Shown: piece after piece, positions 52,155 to 63,175 of the stretch
Numbering within the stretch: position 1 is the stretch's first letter
How the letters are laid out: each line of letters begins with the position of its first letter
Assembly (NCBI RefSeq): GCF_051903925.1
Contig: NZ_CP173678.1
Location: 4,650,001-4,714,000, forward strand
Length of the DNA: 64,000 nt
Direction: 5' to 3'
Source of the DNA: G051903925 sp051903925
GTDB lineage: Bacteria > Pseudomonadota > Alphaproteobacteria > Zavarziniales > Zavarziniaceae
Made by a program: the position numbers and the translations under genes
Notes under the pieces: model-generated
What the model saw: only the letters and a program-made list of their open reading frames with translations
What the model was told of the DNA's origin: nothing
Database searches by the model: none

Positions 52155-53617
52155 GACTCGCCCATCGTTTCCTGTGGCACCCAGCGCTTCGGCAGCAGGA
52201 CCGTGAAGGTCGAGCCCTGGCGCGGCTGCGACGTCAGCCGGATCGCGCCCCCCATGCGCCGCACCAGGGCACGCACATGGGCCAGACCGATCCCCTCACC
52301 CGGCTGGTCCTGGGCACCGGCCCGGCGGAACAGCTCGAACACACGCTCGTGATCCTTGGCCTCGATGCCGCGGCCATTGTCGGTGACCGACACCTCGACC
52401 CAGGCCCCGCGCTCGGTCCCGGCGACCGTGATCACCCCCGGCCGCGCGGGATCCAGGTACTTTAGCGCATTGTCGAGCAGATTGCCGAACACCTGTTCCA
52501 GGCCCAGGCGATCGCTGACCAGGGTGGGAAGGGCGGCGACGCTGATCGTGGCACCCTTCTCCCCCGCCTTGTGGCGCAGGTTGTCGGCCAGGCCGCCGAT
52601 CACGCTGTCGAGGGCCAGCTGTTCGGGGGCGAACACCCTGCGCCCCTCCCGCGAGAGGGTCAGGATTGCCATGATCAGCCGGTCCATCTTGACCGTGGAC
52701 GACCGGATGAAGCCCAGTGCCTCGTCGAATTCGGCCATCACCTCCGGCACCTCGGCCGAACCGGCAGGCAGCAACCCTTCCAACCGGCCGCGCAGGGCCT
52801 CCAGCTCGGCCGTGAAGCCCATCACGTTGACCAGCGGCGCCCGCAGGTCGTGCGAGACGATGTAGGCGAAGCGCTGGATCTCCGCATTCGCCTCCTTCAG
52901 GTCGGCGGTGCGCGTCTCGACCATCGATTCCAGGTTATCGTTGACGTTCTGGAGCGCGCTGCGCGCCTGCTCGATGTCCAGGATGTAGCCGCGGAAGCGG
53001 ATCAGGGCATAGATGCCGCTGGCCGCGATCAACAGCGTGGCGCCCAGCGTCACCAGGATCAGCGTCGTGCCCGTGCCGCGAACATCGGCGGTGCGGGTGT
53101 CGATCTCCTGCGTCTCCCGGCGCTCCATCTCGTCCAGCACGGAGCGCAGGCTGTCCATCACCTGGCGCCCCGCATCGGTGCCGACCATCTCCATCGCGCG
53201 GGCCGGCCCCTCGGCCCGATAGGCGTCGATGGTGCGATCCAGTTCAGACAGCTTGGCCTCCAGCAGGACGCGCAGCTGCGCCACCTGTTCCTGCCGCTGC
53301 GCGTCCTTCGCGGTGAGGGCGGCGAGCTGGTCCAGCGCGGGCCCGATCTGCGCGACGGAGCGGGCATAGGGCTGCAGGTATTCCTCGCGCCCGGTCAGCA
53401 GGAAGCCGCGCTGCCCCGTCTCCGCGTCCTGCGCCAGGCTGAGAACGGTGCCGATCTGCAGCCGGATGCCACGCGATTCGAACACCGCTTCGGTGTAGGA
53501 GTCATAGCGCTGCACCAGCCAGACCAGCAGGCCGCAGGTGACCAGCAGGAGCAGCAGGCCAAAGCCGAACGGGGCCAGCTGCGCCCGCAGGAAGGTCTCC
53601 AGTCTCTGACGCGTCAA
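52151..53617 (-). CDS. CHASE3-domain sensor histidine kinase
   Basis: The product is about 488 residues. A transmembrane helix near residues 15-35 is followed by an extracytoplasmic CHASE3 domain (LSLAQDAETGQRGFLLTGRE), a second transmembrane helix near 190-212 and a coiled coil. HisKA has the phosphoacceptor His in AYIVSHDLRAPLVNVMGFTA, and HATPase includes NLLDNALKYL, VTDNGRGI and GIGLAHVRAL. The signal is unknown. The start is uncertain: TTG at 53617 matches the usual family N-terminus, while the frame is open to 53782. Confidence 0.87.
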   Translation of the reverse strand: MTRQRLETFLRAQLAPFGFGLLLLLVTCGLLVWLVQRYDSYTEAVFESRGIRLQIGTVLSLAQDAETGQRGFLLTGREEYLQPYARSVAQIGPALDQLAALTAKDAQRQEQVAQLRVLLEAKLSELDRTIDAYRAEGPARAMEMVGTDAGRQVMDSLRSVLDEMERRETQEIDTRTADVRGTGTTLILVTLGATLLIAASGIYALIRFRGYILDIEQARSALQNVNDNLESMVETRTADLKEANAEIQRFAYIVSHDLRAPLVNVMGFTAELEALRGRLEGLLPAGSAEVPEVMAEFDEALGFIRSSTVKMDRLIMAILTLSREGRRVFAPEQLALDSVIGGLADNLRHKAGEKGATISVAALPTLVSDRLGLEQVFGNLLDNALKYLDPARPGVITVAGTERGAWVEVSVTDNGRGIEAKDHERVFELFRRAGAQDQPGEGIGLAHVRALVRRMGGAIRLTSQPRQGSTFTVLLPKRWVPQETMGES

Positions 53618-53813
53618 ACCCGTCTCCCAAGCCCGGCAAAGGCGCTGCCGCCGTGCCACCGATATCCCGGGTGCGTACCACGCCACCGGCTGGAAGTCGC
53701 GCTTCGCGGTTGATCGCCCGCCGCCTCCGCGCCAGGATCGCGCCCGCCGCGCCGGAACCGCGGTGCCGGGCCGACGTCGCATGGCGCCAGGCCTCAGCCG
53801 TGGGGAGTTTGCG

Positions 53814-54218
53814 ATGCGCCGTCACCTGTTTCCCGCCTGCCTGCTGGGCCTTGCCCTGTCGCCGGGACTGGCCGCGTGCGGACTGGATCCCGAGCTCCAG
53901 GCGCCGCGCAGCGAAGGCGCGCAGATCGCCGGCAACCTGTGGTCCGCGGCAACGCCGACCGCGCAGGTCGACGGCATGATCCTGCGTGTGGTCGACCTGG
54001 GCGACGGACGGCGTGCCGCGGTGCGCACCGGGGGCACCTGGTATACGGCCGAAGCCGCCTTCGTCGCCGCGGCGCGCCAGGCCCTGGCGCAGGTCGCCGG
54101 CTGCCCCGTGGGCCGGGTGGAGGTCCTCTCCCCCGTGGCGGTTGCCGGCCAGGTGGACTGCACCACCGCCGCCGTGGCGGATCCCGACGCCACACCCGGG
54201 GAGGCCCAGGGCGGGTGA
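53814..54218 (+). CDS. Small putative lipoprotein
   Basis: The 134-residue protein has a basic start, a hydrophobic stretch and the lipobox LAAC near residues 19-22, so it is probably lipid-anchored. The mature part includes VDLGDGRRAAVRTGGTWYTA and a Cys pair (AGCPVGRVEV, VDCTTA) that could form a disulfide. No family is recognised. A GGGGAG ribosome-binding site precedes the ATG, and another exported protein gene follows 35 bp later. Confidence 0.68.
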   Translation: MRRHLFPACLLGLALSPGLAACGLDPELQAPRSEGAQIAGNLWSAATPTAQVDGMILRVVDLGDGRRAAVRTGGTWYTAEAAFVAAARQALAQVAGCPVGRVEVLSPVAVAGQVDCTTAAVADPDATPGEAQGG

Positions 54219-54253
54219 ACACCGCCGCATCGGAGCAAGGACAGAGAGCACGC

Positions 54254-54694
54254 ATGACACGCAAGACCCGCCCCATTCTTGGCCCCGTCCTGGTCGGCCT
54301 GACGCTTGCCGCCGGCGCAGGCCCCGCCCTGGCCGAGTTTCCCCGCCAGGGGGTCGAGGGCATCCCGAACGGGATTGCAGCACCCTTTGTCGGCCACTGG
54401 TCGGTCGGCTTTCCCGAGGGCGACGGCATGATCAACGGCCAGCCCGTCGCCGATTGCGCCAAGCCCGTGGTCCTGCGCGAGGGGGATGGCGGCAGCCTGG
54501 TCTACGAATCGCCCAAGGGCGGCAGCACCCGGTTCGAGCTGAACGCGTTCGCCGGGCGCACCAGCTGGATCCCGCAGGGCGGCGAGAGCATGCTTGCGGT
54601 CTGGACCACGCCGGACGAGTTCTATTCCTACACCGTCGCCCTGACCGGCAGCGCCCGCTGGAACGACCCCCGCGTCTTCCGCCGCTGCCGCTAG
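54254..54694 (+). CDS. Exported hypothetical protein
   Basis: The 146-residue protein has a clear Sec signal peptide ending AGPALAEF (cleavage near residue 27). The mature domain of about 120 residues contains GHWSVGFPEGDGMINGQPVA, one central Cys (ADCAKP) and one near the C-terminus (RRCR), suited to a disulfide. The pattern resembles small periplasmic beta-rich proteins, but I cannot name a family. It probably shares a transcript with the lipoprotein upstream. Confidence 0.68.
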   Translation: MTRKTRPILGPVLVGLTLAAGAGPALAEFPRQGVEGIPNGIAAPFVGHWSVGFPEGDGMINGQPVADCAKPVVLREGDGGSLVYESPKGGSTRFELNAFAGRTSWIPQGGESMLAVWTTPDEFYSYTVALTGSARWNDPRVFRRCR

Positions 54695-54697
54695 GGC

Positions 54698-56317
<1,620 letters not shown>

Positions 56318-56318
56318 C

Positions 56319-57482
56319 TCAAGACCCGGTCTTGCGCGGGTCGAAGGCATCGCGCACCGCCTCGCCGATGAAGACGAGCAGGCTGAGCATCACCGCAAGC
56401 GTCAGGAAGCCGGTAATGCCAAGCCAGGGCGCCTGGAGATTGTTCTTGGCCTGGTTCAGCAACTCGCCCAGCGAGGCGGAACCCGGCGGCAGGCCAAAGC
56501 CCAGGAAGTCGAGCGAGGTCAGCGTGGTGATCGCCCCGTTCAGCAGGAACGGCATGAAGGTCAGCGTCGCCACCATGGCATTGGGCAGGATGTGGCGCCC
56601 CATGATCCAGGCGCTGGACAGGCCCATGGCGCGGGCGGCGCGGACATATTCGAAATTGCGCGCGCGCAGGAATTCCGCGCGGACGACCGGCACCAGGCTC
56701 ATCCAGTTGAACAGCAGCATGATCCCCAGGAGCCAGGCGAAGCTGGGCTCGGTGATGCGCGACAGGATGATCAGCAGGTAGAGCACCGGCAGGCCGGACC
56801 AGATCTCGATGAAGCGCTGGAACAGCAGGTCTGTCCGGCCGCCGAAATAGCCCTGCACGCCGCCCGCGATCACGCCGATGATCGAGGACAGGATGGTCAG
56901 CGTCAGCCCGAACAGGACCGAGACGCGAAAGCCATAGATCAGCCGCGCCGCCACGTCGCGTCCCGACTGGTCGGTGCCCAGCAGGTTCTCCCATGTGGGG
57001 GGACTGGGCACCGGCACGTTGAGGTCGCGGTTGATCGTGTCGTAGCTGAACGGGATCAGCGGCCAGACGATGGTGCCCCCGGCATCCGCGATCAGCCCCT
57101 TCAGGTACGGGTCGCGGTAATCGGCCGCCGTCTCGAAATCGCCGCCAAAGGCGGTCTCGGGATAGGTCTTGAGAACGGGCACATAGATCCCGCCCTGATA
57201 GTTCACGAGGAGGGGCTGGTCGTTGGCGATGAACTCCGCGAACAGGCTGAGGAAAAGCAGCGTGCCGAAGATCCAGGCCGACCAGTAGCCGCGGCGGTTC
57301 GCCTTGAAGCGCGCGATGCGCCGCCGCGCGGGAGCGGAACGCGGCTGGACCAGCAGGCGCAGCGCCAGCACCACGGCGACCAGCGCGCGCCACACCGCAC
57401 CCAGCCAGCCGATGCCGAGCCGGTAGAGCCAGAGGCGCAGGAGGGATCCGCGCTGGGGCGTCAGGGGCGGCAGCGAGGTCAT
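56319..57482 (-). CDS. yejE: Peptide ABC transporter permease YejE
   Basis: The 387-residue permease has an N-terminal transmembrane helix, a long periplasmic loop (FGGDFETAADYRDPYLKGLI), the LLGTDQSGRDVAARLIYGFR segment and the EAA-type inner-membrane loop (FEYVRAARAMGLSSAWIMGR). Five further helices follow. It pairs with YejB. The ATG overlaps the yejB stop by 3 bp (ATGA); the longer upstream frame is a shadow of yejB. Confidence 0.94.
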   Translation of the reverse strand: MTSLPPLTPQRGSLLRLWLYRLGIGWLGAVWRALVAVVLALRLLVQPRSAPARRRIARFKANRRGYWSAWIFGTLLFLSLFAEFIANDQPLLVNYQGGIYVPVLKTYPETAFGGDFETAADYRDPYLKGLIADAGGTIVWPLIPFSYDTINRDLNVPVPSPPTWENLLGTDQSGRDVAARLIYGFRVSVLFGLTLTILSSIIGVIAGGVQGYFGGRTDLLFQRFIEIWSGLPVLYLLIILSRITEPSFAWLLGIMLLFNWMSLVPVVRAEFLRARNFEYVRAARAMGLSSAWIMGRHILPNAMVATLTFMPFLLNGAITTLTSLDFLGFGLPPGSASLGELLNQAKNNLQAPWLGITGFLTLAVMLSLLVFIGEAVRDAFDPRKTGS

Positions 57483-58564
57483 CAGCCGCTCCGCTTCTCG
57501 AAGTCGATGCGGGGATCGACCAGCATGTAGGTCAGGTCGCCCACCAGACTGGTCAGCAGGCCGAGCAGGGAGAAGACATAGAGCGTCCCCAGCATGACCG
57601 GATAGTCGCGCCCTAGCGCCGCCTCGAAGCCCAGCAGGCCCAGGCCATCCAGGTTGAAGATCACCTCGATCAGCAGGGCGGAGGTGAACAGGATGCCGAT
57701 GAAGGCCGAGGGGAAGCCGGCGATGATGATGAGCATCGCGTTGCGGAAGACATGGCCATAGAGGATGCGCCGTTCCGTCACCCCCTTGGCCCGGGCGGTG
57801 ATCACGTACTGCTTCGAGATCTCGTCCAGGAACGAGTTCTTGGTCAGCATGGTCAGCGTGGCGAAGCTGCCCACCAGCAGGGCCGTCAGCGGCAGGGCAA
57901 GGTGCCAGAAATAGTCGGCCACCTGTTCCCACCAGGACATGCCCTCGAACCCGTCGGAGACCAGCCCGCGCAAGGGGAACCAGTCCAGGAACGAGCCGCC
58001 GGCGAACAGCACGATCAGGCCCACCGCGAACAGATAGCTGGGGATCGCATAGCCGATCACGATGACGAAACTGGTCCAGACGTCGAAGCGCGAGCCGTCA
58101 CGCACCGCCTTGGCGATGCCCAGGGGGATGCACACCAGGTAGGTGATGAGCGTGGTCCACAGGCCCAGCGAGATCGAGACCGGCATGCGGTCCAGCACCA
58201 GGTCGACCACGGTCTGGTCGCGGAAGAAGCTCTTCCCGAAGTCGAACAGCGCATAGTTGCGCATCATCAGCAGGAACTGTTCGAGCGGCGGCTTGTCCAG
58301 CCCGAACTGGCGCTCCAGCTCGGCGATCAGCTTGGGGTCGATGCCGCGGAAGCCATAGGCGTTGCTGGCGCCGCCGCCGTCGCGCACCTCGCTTCCGCCG
58401 CCGGTGAAGCGGCTGGTCACATCGGTGTTGACGTCGTTGAAGCGCGCCAGCACCCGCTCGATCGGACCGCCGGGCACGGCCTGCAGGACCGCGAAGTTGA
58501 TCGCCATGATGCCGATCAGGGTCGGGATCATCAGCAGCAGGCGGCGAACGATATAGGCGCCCAT
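57482..58564 (-). CDS. yejB: Peptide ABC transporter permease YejB
   Basis: The 360-residue permease has the YejB/OppB architecture: the N-terminal helix MGAYIVRRLLLMIPTLIGIM, a PGGPIERVLARF motif, a large periplasmic loop, and the EAA loop SKQYVITARAKGVTERRILY. It forms the pore with YejE. The ATG at 58564 is the usual family start; upstream codons derive from a palindromic intergenic stretch. Confidence 0.94.
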   Translation of the reverse strand: MGAYIVRRLLLMIPTLIGIMAINFAVLQAVPGGPIERVLARFNDVNTDVTSRFTGGGSEVRDGGGASNAYGFRGIDPKLIAELERQFGLDKPPLEQFLLMMRNYALFDFGKSFFRDQTVVDLVLDRMPVSISLGLWTTLITYLVCIPLGIAKAVRDGSRFDVWTSFVIVIGYAIPSYLFAVGLIVLFAGGSFLDWFPLRGLVSDGFEGMSWWEQVADYFWHLALPLTALLVGSFATLTMLTKNSFLDEISKQYVITARAKGVTERRILYGHVFRNAMLIIIAGFPSAFIGILFTSALLIEVIFNLDGLGLLGFEAALGRDYPVMLGTLYVFSLLGLLTSLVGDLTYMLVDPRIDFEKRSG

Positions 58565-58599
58565 CAGGAAAGACCCATGCGCCAGGCGCCAACCGGCGG

Positions 58600-58680
58600 G
58601 GGGTGAGGGCAGGACACGACGATCCAGCCCGATCCTTCCCCCTCGCTTCGCGACGGGAGAGACGAGCGCCACCTCGGTGA
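58600..58680. repeat. Partial GC-rich palindromic element between yejA and yejB
   Basis: The gap contains GGGGGGTGAGGGCAGGA and, on the other side, ATCCTTCCCCCTCGCTTCGC followed by GACGGGAGAG. These resemble the motifs of repeat B (20235-20352) in diverged form. It may moderate transcription between the binding-protein and permease genes, giving more binding protein. Homology is judged by eye. Confidence 0.4.
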
Positions 58681-58688
58681 CATGGCCG

Positions 58689-60533
58689 TCATGGCGCAGC
58701 GCCCGGGTCGGGGGTGGCGGCTTTCGTGGGGTCGACCCACCAGGTATCGAGGATGCCGTTGGTGTTCTGCGGCACCGTCTCCGGCCGGCCGAAGCGGTTC
58801 CACCAGGCGACGGTATAGGTCCCCTTGTACCATTGCGGGATCAGGGCGCGGCTCCACATCACGGCGCGGTCCAGGGCCGTGGCGGCGACCACCAGATCGG
58901 GCCGGCTGGTCGCCGTGACCACCTTTTCCACCAGCGCGTCGATGGCGGGACTGGCGATGCCCGCCAGGTTGTAGCTGCCGACCTCGGCGGCACTGGCGCT
59001 GGACCAGAAGTCGCGCTGCTCGATCCCCGGGGTCAGCGGCATGGCAAAGCGCGAGGTGAGCGCGTCAAAGTCGAAATTGCGCATCCGCTCCTGGTACGCC
59101 ACGACGTCGACCAGGCGGATGCGGGCGTCGATGCCCAGGCGCCGCAGGTTCTGGATATAGGGCGCGAAGACCGGCTCGAAGGACGCCTCCCAATTGAGCA
59201 GTTCCAGGGTGAACGCCTCGCCCGCCGCGTTGACCAGCTTGCCATCGCGGATCGTCCATCCCGCTTCCTGCAGCAGGGCGCGGGCCTGGCGCATCGCGTC
59301 GCGCGCGGTACCGCTGCCGTCGGTCACGTTGGCGGCGTAGGCCGTGGTGAACACCTCCGGCGGAAGCTGGTCGCGGAACGGCTCCAGCAGGGCCAGCTCG
59401 GCCGGCCCCGGCGGGGCCTTGGCGGCATAGGTCGAGTTCTCGAAGATCGAGCTGGTCCGGGAATAGGCCCCGTGGAACACGCTGCGGTTCAGCCATTCGA
59501 AGTCGAAGGCCAGTTCCAGGGCATGGCGCACGCGCGGATCCTGGAAGCGTTCGCGCCGCAGGTTCAGGAACAGCGCCTGCACGCCCGAGGGACGGCCGTC
59601 GGGCAGGACGGCACGCTGTACCCGGCCGTCGGCCACGGCCGGGAAGTCGTAGCCGGTGGCCCAGATCCGCGCCGTGTACTCCTCGCGCAGATCATAGGCA
59701 CCCGACTTGAACGCCTGGAAGGCGACGTCCCGGTCGCGGTAATAGTCGTACTGGATGCGGTCGAAGTTCCAACGTCCACGATTGACCGGCAGGTCGCGCG
59801 CCCAATAGTCCTCGACCCGTGCGAACACGATGGCGCGGCCTGGGTCAACCCTGGCCACGCGATAGGGCCCGCTGCCCAGCGGTGCCTGCATCGTGGTCAG
59901 GGTGAAGTCACGGCCCGCCCAGTCCGCCTGCGACAGGATCGGCATCGTGGCCACCTGGAACGGCAGGTCGCGGCGCTGCTCGCCCGCGAAGTCGAAGCGC
60001 ACGCGGGTCGCAGCCTCGACCGTGCAGGTCACGTCGCGATAGGCGGTGCGCAATTGTGGATTGCCGTGCGCCTTGAACGTGTCGAGGGTGAAGCAGACGT
60101 CGCGCGCGGTGAGGGCCGAGCCGTCGTGGAAACGCGCCTCCGCCCGCAGGCCGAACAGGGCGAAGGTGCGGTCGGCCGCCACGTCGACCGTGTCCGCGAC
60201 CAGGCCATAGGCGGAGCCGGGCTCGTCGCCGGCGGCCTCCATCAGGCTGTCGAAGGGCATGGTCGTGCCCTGCGCCGGCACGCCCAGCAGGGTGAAGGGG
60301 TTCAGCGTGTCGAACGTCTCGACATGGTGCAGCCTGAGGGTCCCGCCCTTTGGCGCATCGGGATTGACATAGTCGAAGTGCTGGAAGCCCGGGCCATATT
60401 TCAGGTCGTCGAAGATCGCGACGCCATGCGCCGCGGCGGCCGTGGCGGGCGATGGGGCCAGGCCCGGGCCAAGCCCCGCGGCGAGCACCGCGCCCAGGCC
60501 GGCGGCCCCCCAGGACGCGCGGCGCGCGCCCAT
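58689..60533 (-). CDS. yejA: Peptide-binding protein YejA-like, copy 2
   Basis: The 614-residue periplasmic protein has a signal peptide ending SPATAAAAHG and the family-5 solute-binding fold: KYGPGFQHFDYVNPDAPKGG, GLRAEARFHDGSALTARDVC, GSGPYRVARVDPGRAIVFAR, and the C-terminal IPQWYKGTYTVAWWNRFGRP. It delivers peptides to YejBEF. It overlaps the upstream paralogue by 3 bp, so the two are a tandem duplication with shared translation. Confidence 0.92.
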   Translation of the reverse strand: MGARRASWGAAGLGAVLAAGLGPGLAPSPATAAAAHGVAIFDDLKYGPGFQHFDYVNPDAPKGGTLRLHHVETFDTLNPFTLLGVPAQGTTMPFDSLMEAAGDEPGSAYGLVADTVDVAADRTFALFGLRAEARFHDGSALTARDVCFTLDTFKAHGNPQLRTAYRDVTCTVEAATRVRFDFAGEQRRDLPFQVATMPILSQADWAGRDFTLTTMQAPLGSGPYRVARVDPGRAIVFARVEDYWARDLPVNRGRWNFDRIQYDYYRDRDVAFQAFKSGAYDLREEYTARIWATGYDFPAVADGRVQRAVLPDGRPSGVQALFLNLRRERFQDPRVRHALELAFDFEWLNRSVFHGAYSRTSSIFENSTYAAKAPPGPAELALLEPFRDQLPPEVFTTAYAANVTDGSGTARDAMRQARALLQEAGWTIRDGKLVNAAGEAFTLELLNWEASFEPVFAPYIQNLRRLGIDARIRLVDVVAYQERMRNFDFDALTSRFAMPLTPGIEQRDFWSSASAAEVGSYNLAGIASPAIDALVEKVVTATSRPDLVVAATALDRAVMWSRALIPQWYKGTYTVAWWNRFGRPETVPQNTNGILDTWWVDPTKAATPDPGAAP

Positions 60534-62383
60534 CAGTTTGGGGCGCGTCCAGCCGCGATCGCGGCGTCCCTGGCCGGATCCAGCCACCAGGTGGTGGGGA
60601 AGCCGACCGAATAGGGGGTCGTCTTCTCCGGCCGGCCGAAGCGATCCCACCAGGCGATGCGGTTGTTCGCCAGGTACCATTGCGGCACGACGTAGTGACC
60701 CCAGAGCAGGACGCGGTCCAGCGCCCGGGTCGCCGCCAGCAGCCCGTCGCGATCGGCGGCGAAGATCACCTTCTCGATCAGGGCGTCGACCACGGGATCG
60801 CGCACCCCGGCCAGGTTGCGGCTGCCCTTTTCGTCGGCCGACTTCGTGGAGAAGAAGTCGCGCTGTTCGTTCCCCGGCGACAGGGACTGGCCGATCGTGG
60901 CGACGACCACGTCATAGTCGAAGTCGCGCTGACGGTTCTCGAACTGCGTCGAGTCGATGTTGCGGATGCTGGCGGCGATGCCCAGGCGCTCCAGGTTCTG
61001 GATATAGGGCAGGATCACGCGCTCGAACGCACCGCCATCATTGTCGAGCAGGAATTCGATCCGCATCTGCTGCCCTTCGGCATTGACCAGCTTGCGGTCC
61101 TGGATCGTCCAGCCGGCCTCCTTCAGCAGCTGGGTCGCCTGGCGCAGGTTGGTGCGGTCGCGGCCGGAGCCGTCGCTGACCGGCGAGCGGTAGGGCGTGG
61201 TGAACAGCTCGGCCGGCAGCCGGTCGCGGAACGGCTCCAGCAGGGCCAGCTCAGCCCCCTCCGGCACACCGGTCGAGGCCAGTTCGGAGCGTTCGAAATA
61301 GCTCTGCGTCCGGCTGTAGGCGCCAAAGAACAGGTTCTTGTTGGCCCATTCGAAGTCATAGGCAAGGTCGAGCGCCCGGCGCACGCGGATGTCGGCGAAC
61401 TGGGGCCGGCGGGTGTTGAGGACGAAGCCCTGCATCCCGGCGGGATAGCCATTGGCCGGCTCCTCGCGCCGCACCAGCCCGTTCTTCACGGCCGGAAAGT
61501 CATAGCCCGTCGCCCAGTTCGACGCGCGCGATTCCTGGTAGAAGTCGAACGCACGCCCCTTGAACCCCTCGAAGGCGATCACCGGGTCGCGATAGTACTC
61601 GTAGCGGATCGTGTCGAAATTGTCCTGGCCCCGATTGATGGGCAGGTCCTTGGCCCAATAGTCGGGCACACGCTCCAGCGTGATGGACGACGGCGGCTTC
61701 ACGTTGGCGACGCGATAGGGACCACTGCCCAAGGGCGGCTCCAGCGACGTCTCCTCGAACTTTCGATCGGCCCACCAGTGCCTGGGCAGCACGACAAGCT
61801 GGCCCATGATCTGGGGCAGTTCGCGGTTGTTGGCCTGGTCGAAGGTGAACTTCACCGTCCGCGCGTCCAGGATCTCGGCCCTGGTCACGTTGGCGTAGTA
61901 GGAGCGATAGAACGGCGCGCCCTTGTCGCGCAACGTCTCGAAGCTGAAGACGACGTCCTCGGCCGTGATCGGCTTGCCGTCGTGCCAGCGCGCCTCCGCC
62001 CGCAGGTGGAAGGTGACCCAGGACCGGTCGGCCGGGAACTCCACGCTTTCGGCGACCAGGCCATACTCGGCATTGGGATCGTCGGGGGGCGAGGCCATCA
62101 GCGTCTCGTAGACCTGGCCCACGCCAGCGGCCGGGTTGCCCCGCACGATGAAGGGGTTCAGCGAATCGAAGCCGCCCGACATCGCCCCGATGACGATGGC
62201 GCCCCCCTTGGGCGCATCGGGGTTGACGACCTCGACATGCGCGAAATCGGCCGGGTACTTCGGTTCACCCAGGAGGGACAGCGCATGGGTGCGCGTGACC
62301 GCGGGATTCGTCTCCTGGGCGACAGCCGGCAGGGAGACGAGGGCGGCGCAAACCAGAAGCGCCGCCGCCCTCATCGGGCCCAT
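60533..62383 (-). CDS. Peptide-binding protein YejA-like, copy 1
   Basis: The 616-residue paralogue has a signal peptide ending SLPAVAQ and the same landmarks as the next gene (VEVVNPDAPKGGAIVIGAMS, LRAEARWHDGKPITAEDVVF, GSGPYRVANVKPPSSITLER, VPQWYLANNRIAWWDRFGRP). Two binding proteins on one transporter suggest a broadened substrate range. It starts 10 bp after the cytochrome c stop, so read-through from that gene is likely. Confidence 0.92.
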   Translation of the reverse strand: MGPMRAAALLVCAALVSLPAVAQETNPAVTRTHALSLLGEPKYPADFAHVEVVNPDAPKGGAIVIGAMSGGFDSLNPFIVRGNPAAGVGQVYETLMASPPDDPNAEYGLVAESVEFPADRSWVTFHLRAEARWHDGKPITAEDVVFSFETLRDKGAPFYRSYYANVTRAEILDARTVKFTFDQANNRELPQIMGQLVVLPRHWWADRKFEETSLEPPLGSGPYRVANVKPPSSITLERVPDYWAKDLPINRGQDNFDTIRYEYYRDPVIAFEGFKGRAFDFYQESRASNWATGYDFPAVKNGLVRREEPANGYPAGMQGFVLNTRRPQFADIRVRRALDLAYDFEWANKNLFFGAYSRTQSYFERSELASTGVPEGAELALLEPFRDRLPAELFTTPYRSPVSDGSGRDRTNLRQATQLLKEAGWTIQDRKLVNAEGQQMRIEFLLDNDGGAFERVILPYIQNLERLGIAASIRNIDSTQFENRQRDFDYDVVVATIGQSLSPGNEQRDFFSTKSADEKGSRNLAGVRDPVVDALIEKVIFAADRDGLLAATRALDRVLLWGHYVVPQWYLANNRIAWWDRFGRPEKTTPYSVGFPTTWWLDPARDAAIAAGRAPN

Positions 62384-62393
62384 GACGGGGTCC

Positions 62394-63089
62394 TTACTGG
62401 GCCGGAGGTGCGGCCGGGGCCGGCGCGTCGGTGGCACCGGCAGGCGGCACTGCCGAGGGCTCGCCCTCGGCCGGGGCCGCGGGGGCCGTCTCGCCCGAGG
62501 CTGCACCCGGCGCTGCACCGGCGGGCGCCGCATCGGCGACCAGCGCATCGACCGACAGCGGGCTGTCGGACTGCTGGTTCAGCCAGGCGATCAGGTTCGC
62601 GCGGTCCTCGGCCTTGCGCAGGCCGGCAAAGGCCATCTTGTTGCCCGGGATGTAGGCCTTGGGGTCGGCCAGCCAATGATTCAGCGAATCGACGGTCCAG
62701 TTGCCACCATGCGCCTGCATCGCCGCGGAGTAGGCAAAGCCCTCGTGCTTGCCGACCGGGCGGTCGATCAGGCCCCACAGATCGGGACCGACCTTGTTCG
62801 GGCCGCCCTTCGTCGCCTCGTGGCAGGACACGCAGCGCTTGAACAGCGCCTCGCCCGCGCCGACGTCGGCGCTGGCCAGCAGGGGGCCGATCGGCTCCGG
62901 ACCGGTCGGCGCCGCGGCGCCACCTTCGGCAGGGGCCGCGGCCTCTTCCGGCACGGCGATCACATAGGCCTTGGGCGCTTCATGGGCATGCGAGCCCGAA
63001 ACGAGGTCGCTGACGTTGTTGATCAGCAGGATGAACAGAAAACTGCCGAGCACGCCGCCGGCGATCTTGTTGAACTCGAAGGAATCCAT
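62394..63089 (-). CDS. cycM: Membrane-anchored c-type cytochrome (CycM-like)
   Basis: The 231-residue protein begins with the uncleaved anchor EFNKIAGGVLGSFLFILLIN. A single cytochrome c domain has the heme motif CVSCH at residues 86-90, the LWGLIDRPVGKHEGFAYSAA segment and the axial Met in GNKMAFAGLR near 152. The C-terminal tail of about 50 residues is Ala/Pro-rich. CycM-type cytochromes pass electrons between the bc1 complex and cytochrome c oxidase. It is divergent from kdsB and leads the yej genes. Confidence 0.92.
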   Translation of the reverse strand: MDSFEFNKIAGGVLGSFLFILLINNVSDLVSGSHAHEAPKAYVIAVPEEAAAPAEGGAAAPTGPEPIGPLLASADVGAGEALFKRCVSCHEATKGGPNKVGPDLWGLIDRPVGKHEGFAYSAAMQAHGGNWTVDSLNHWLADPKAYIPGNKMAFAGLRKAEDRANLIAWLNQQSDSPLSVDALVADAAPAGAAPGAASGETAPAAPAEGEPSAVPPAGATDAPAPAAPPAQ

Positions 63090-63175
63090 GCCATGCTCCG
63101 GGCTTTCGGGGCTGGGCGTGAACCTAGCCCAAGCCTGCGCCCCATTCTGGGCGGCAGTATGCCGCATTATGGTCG

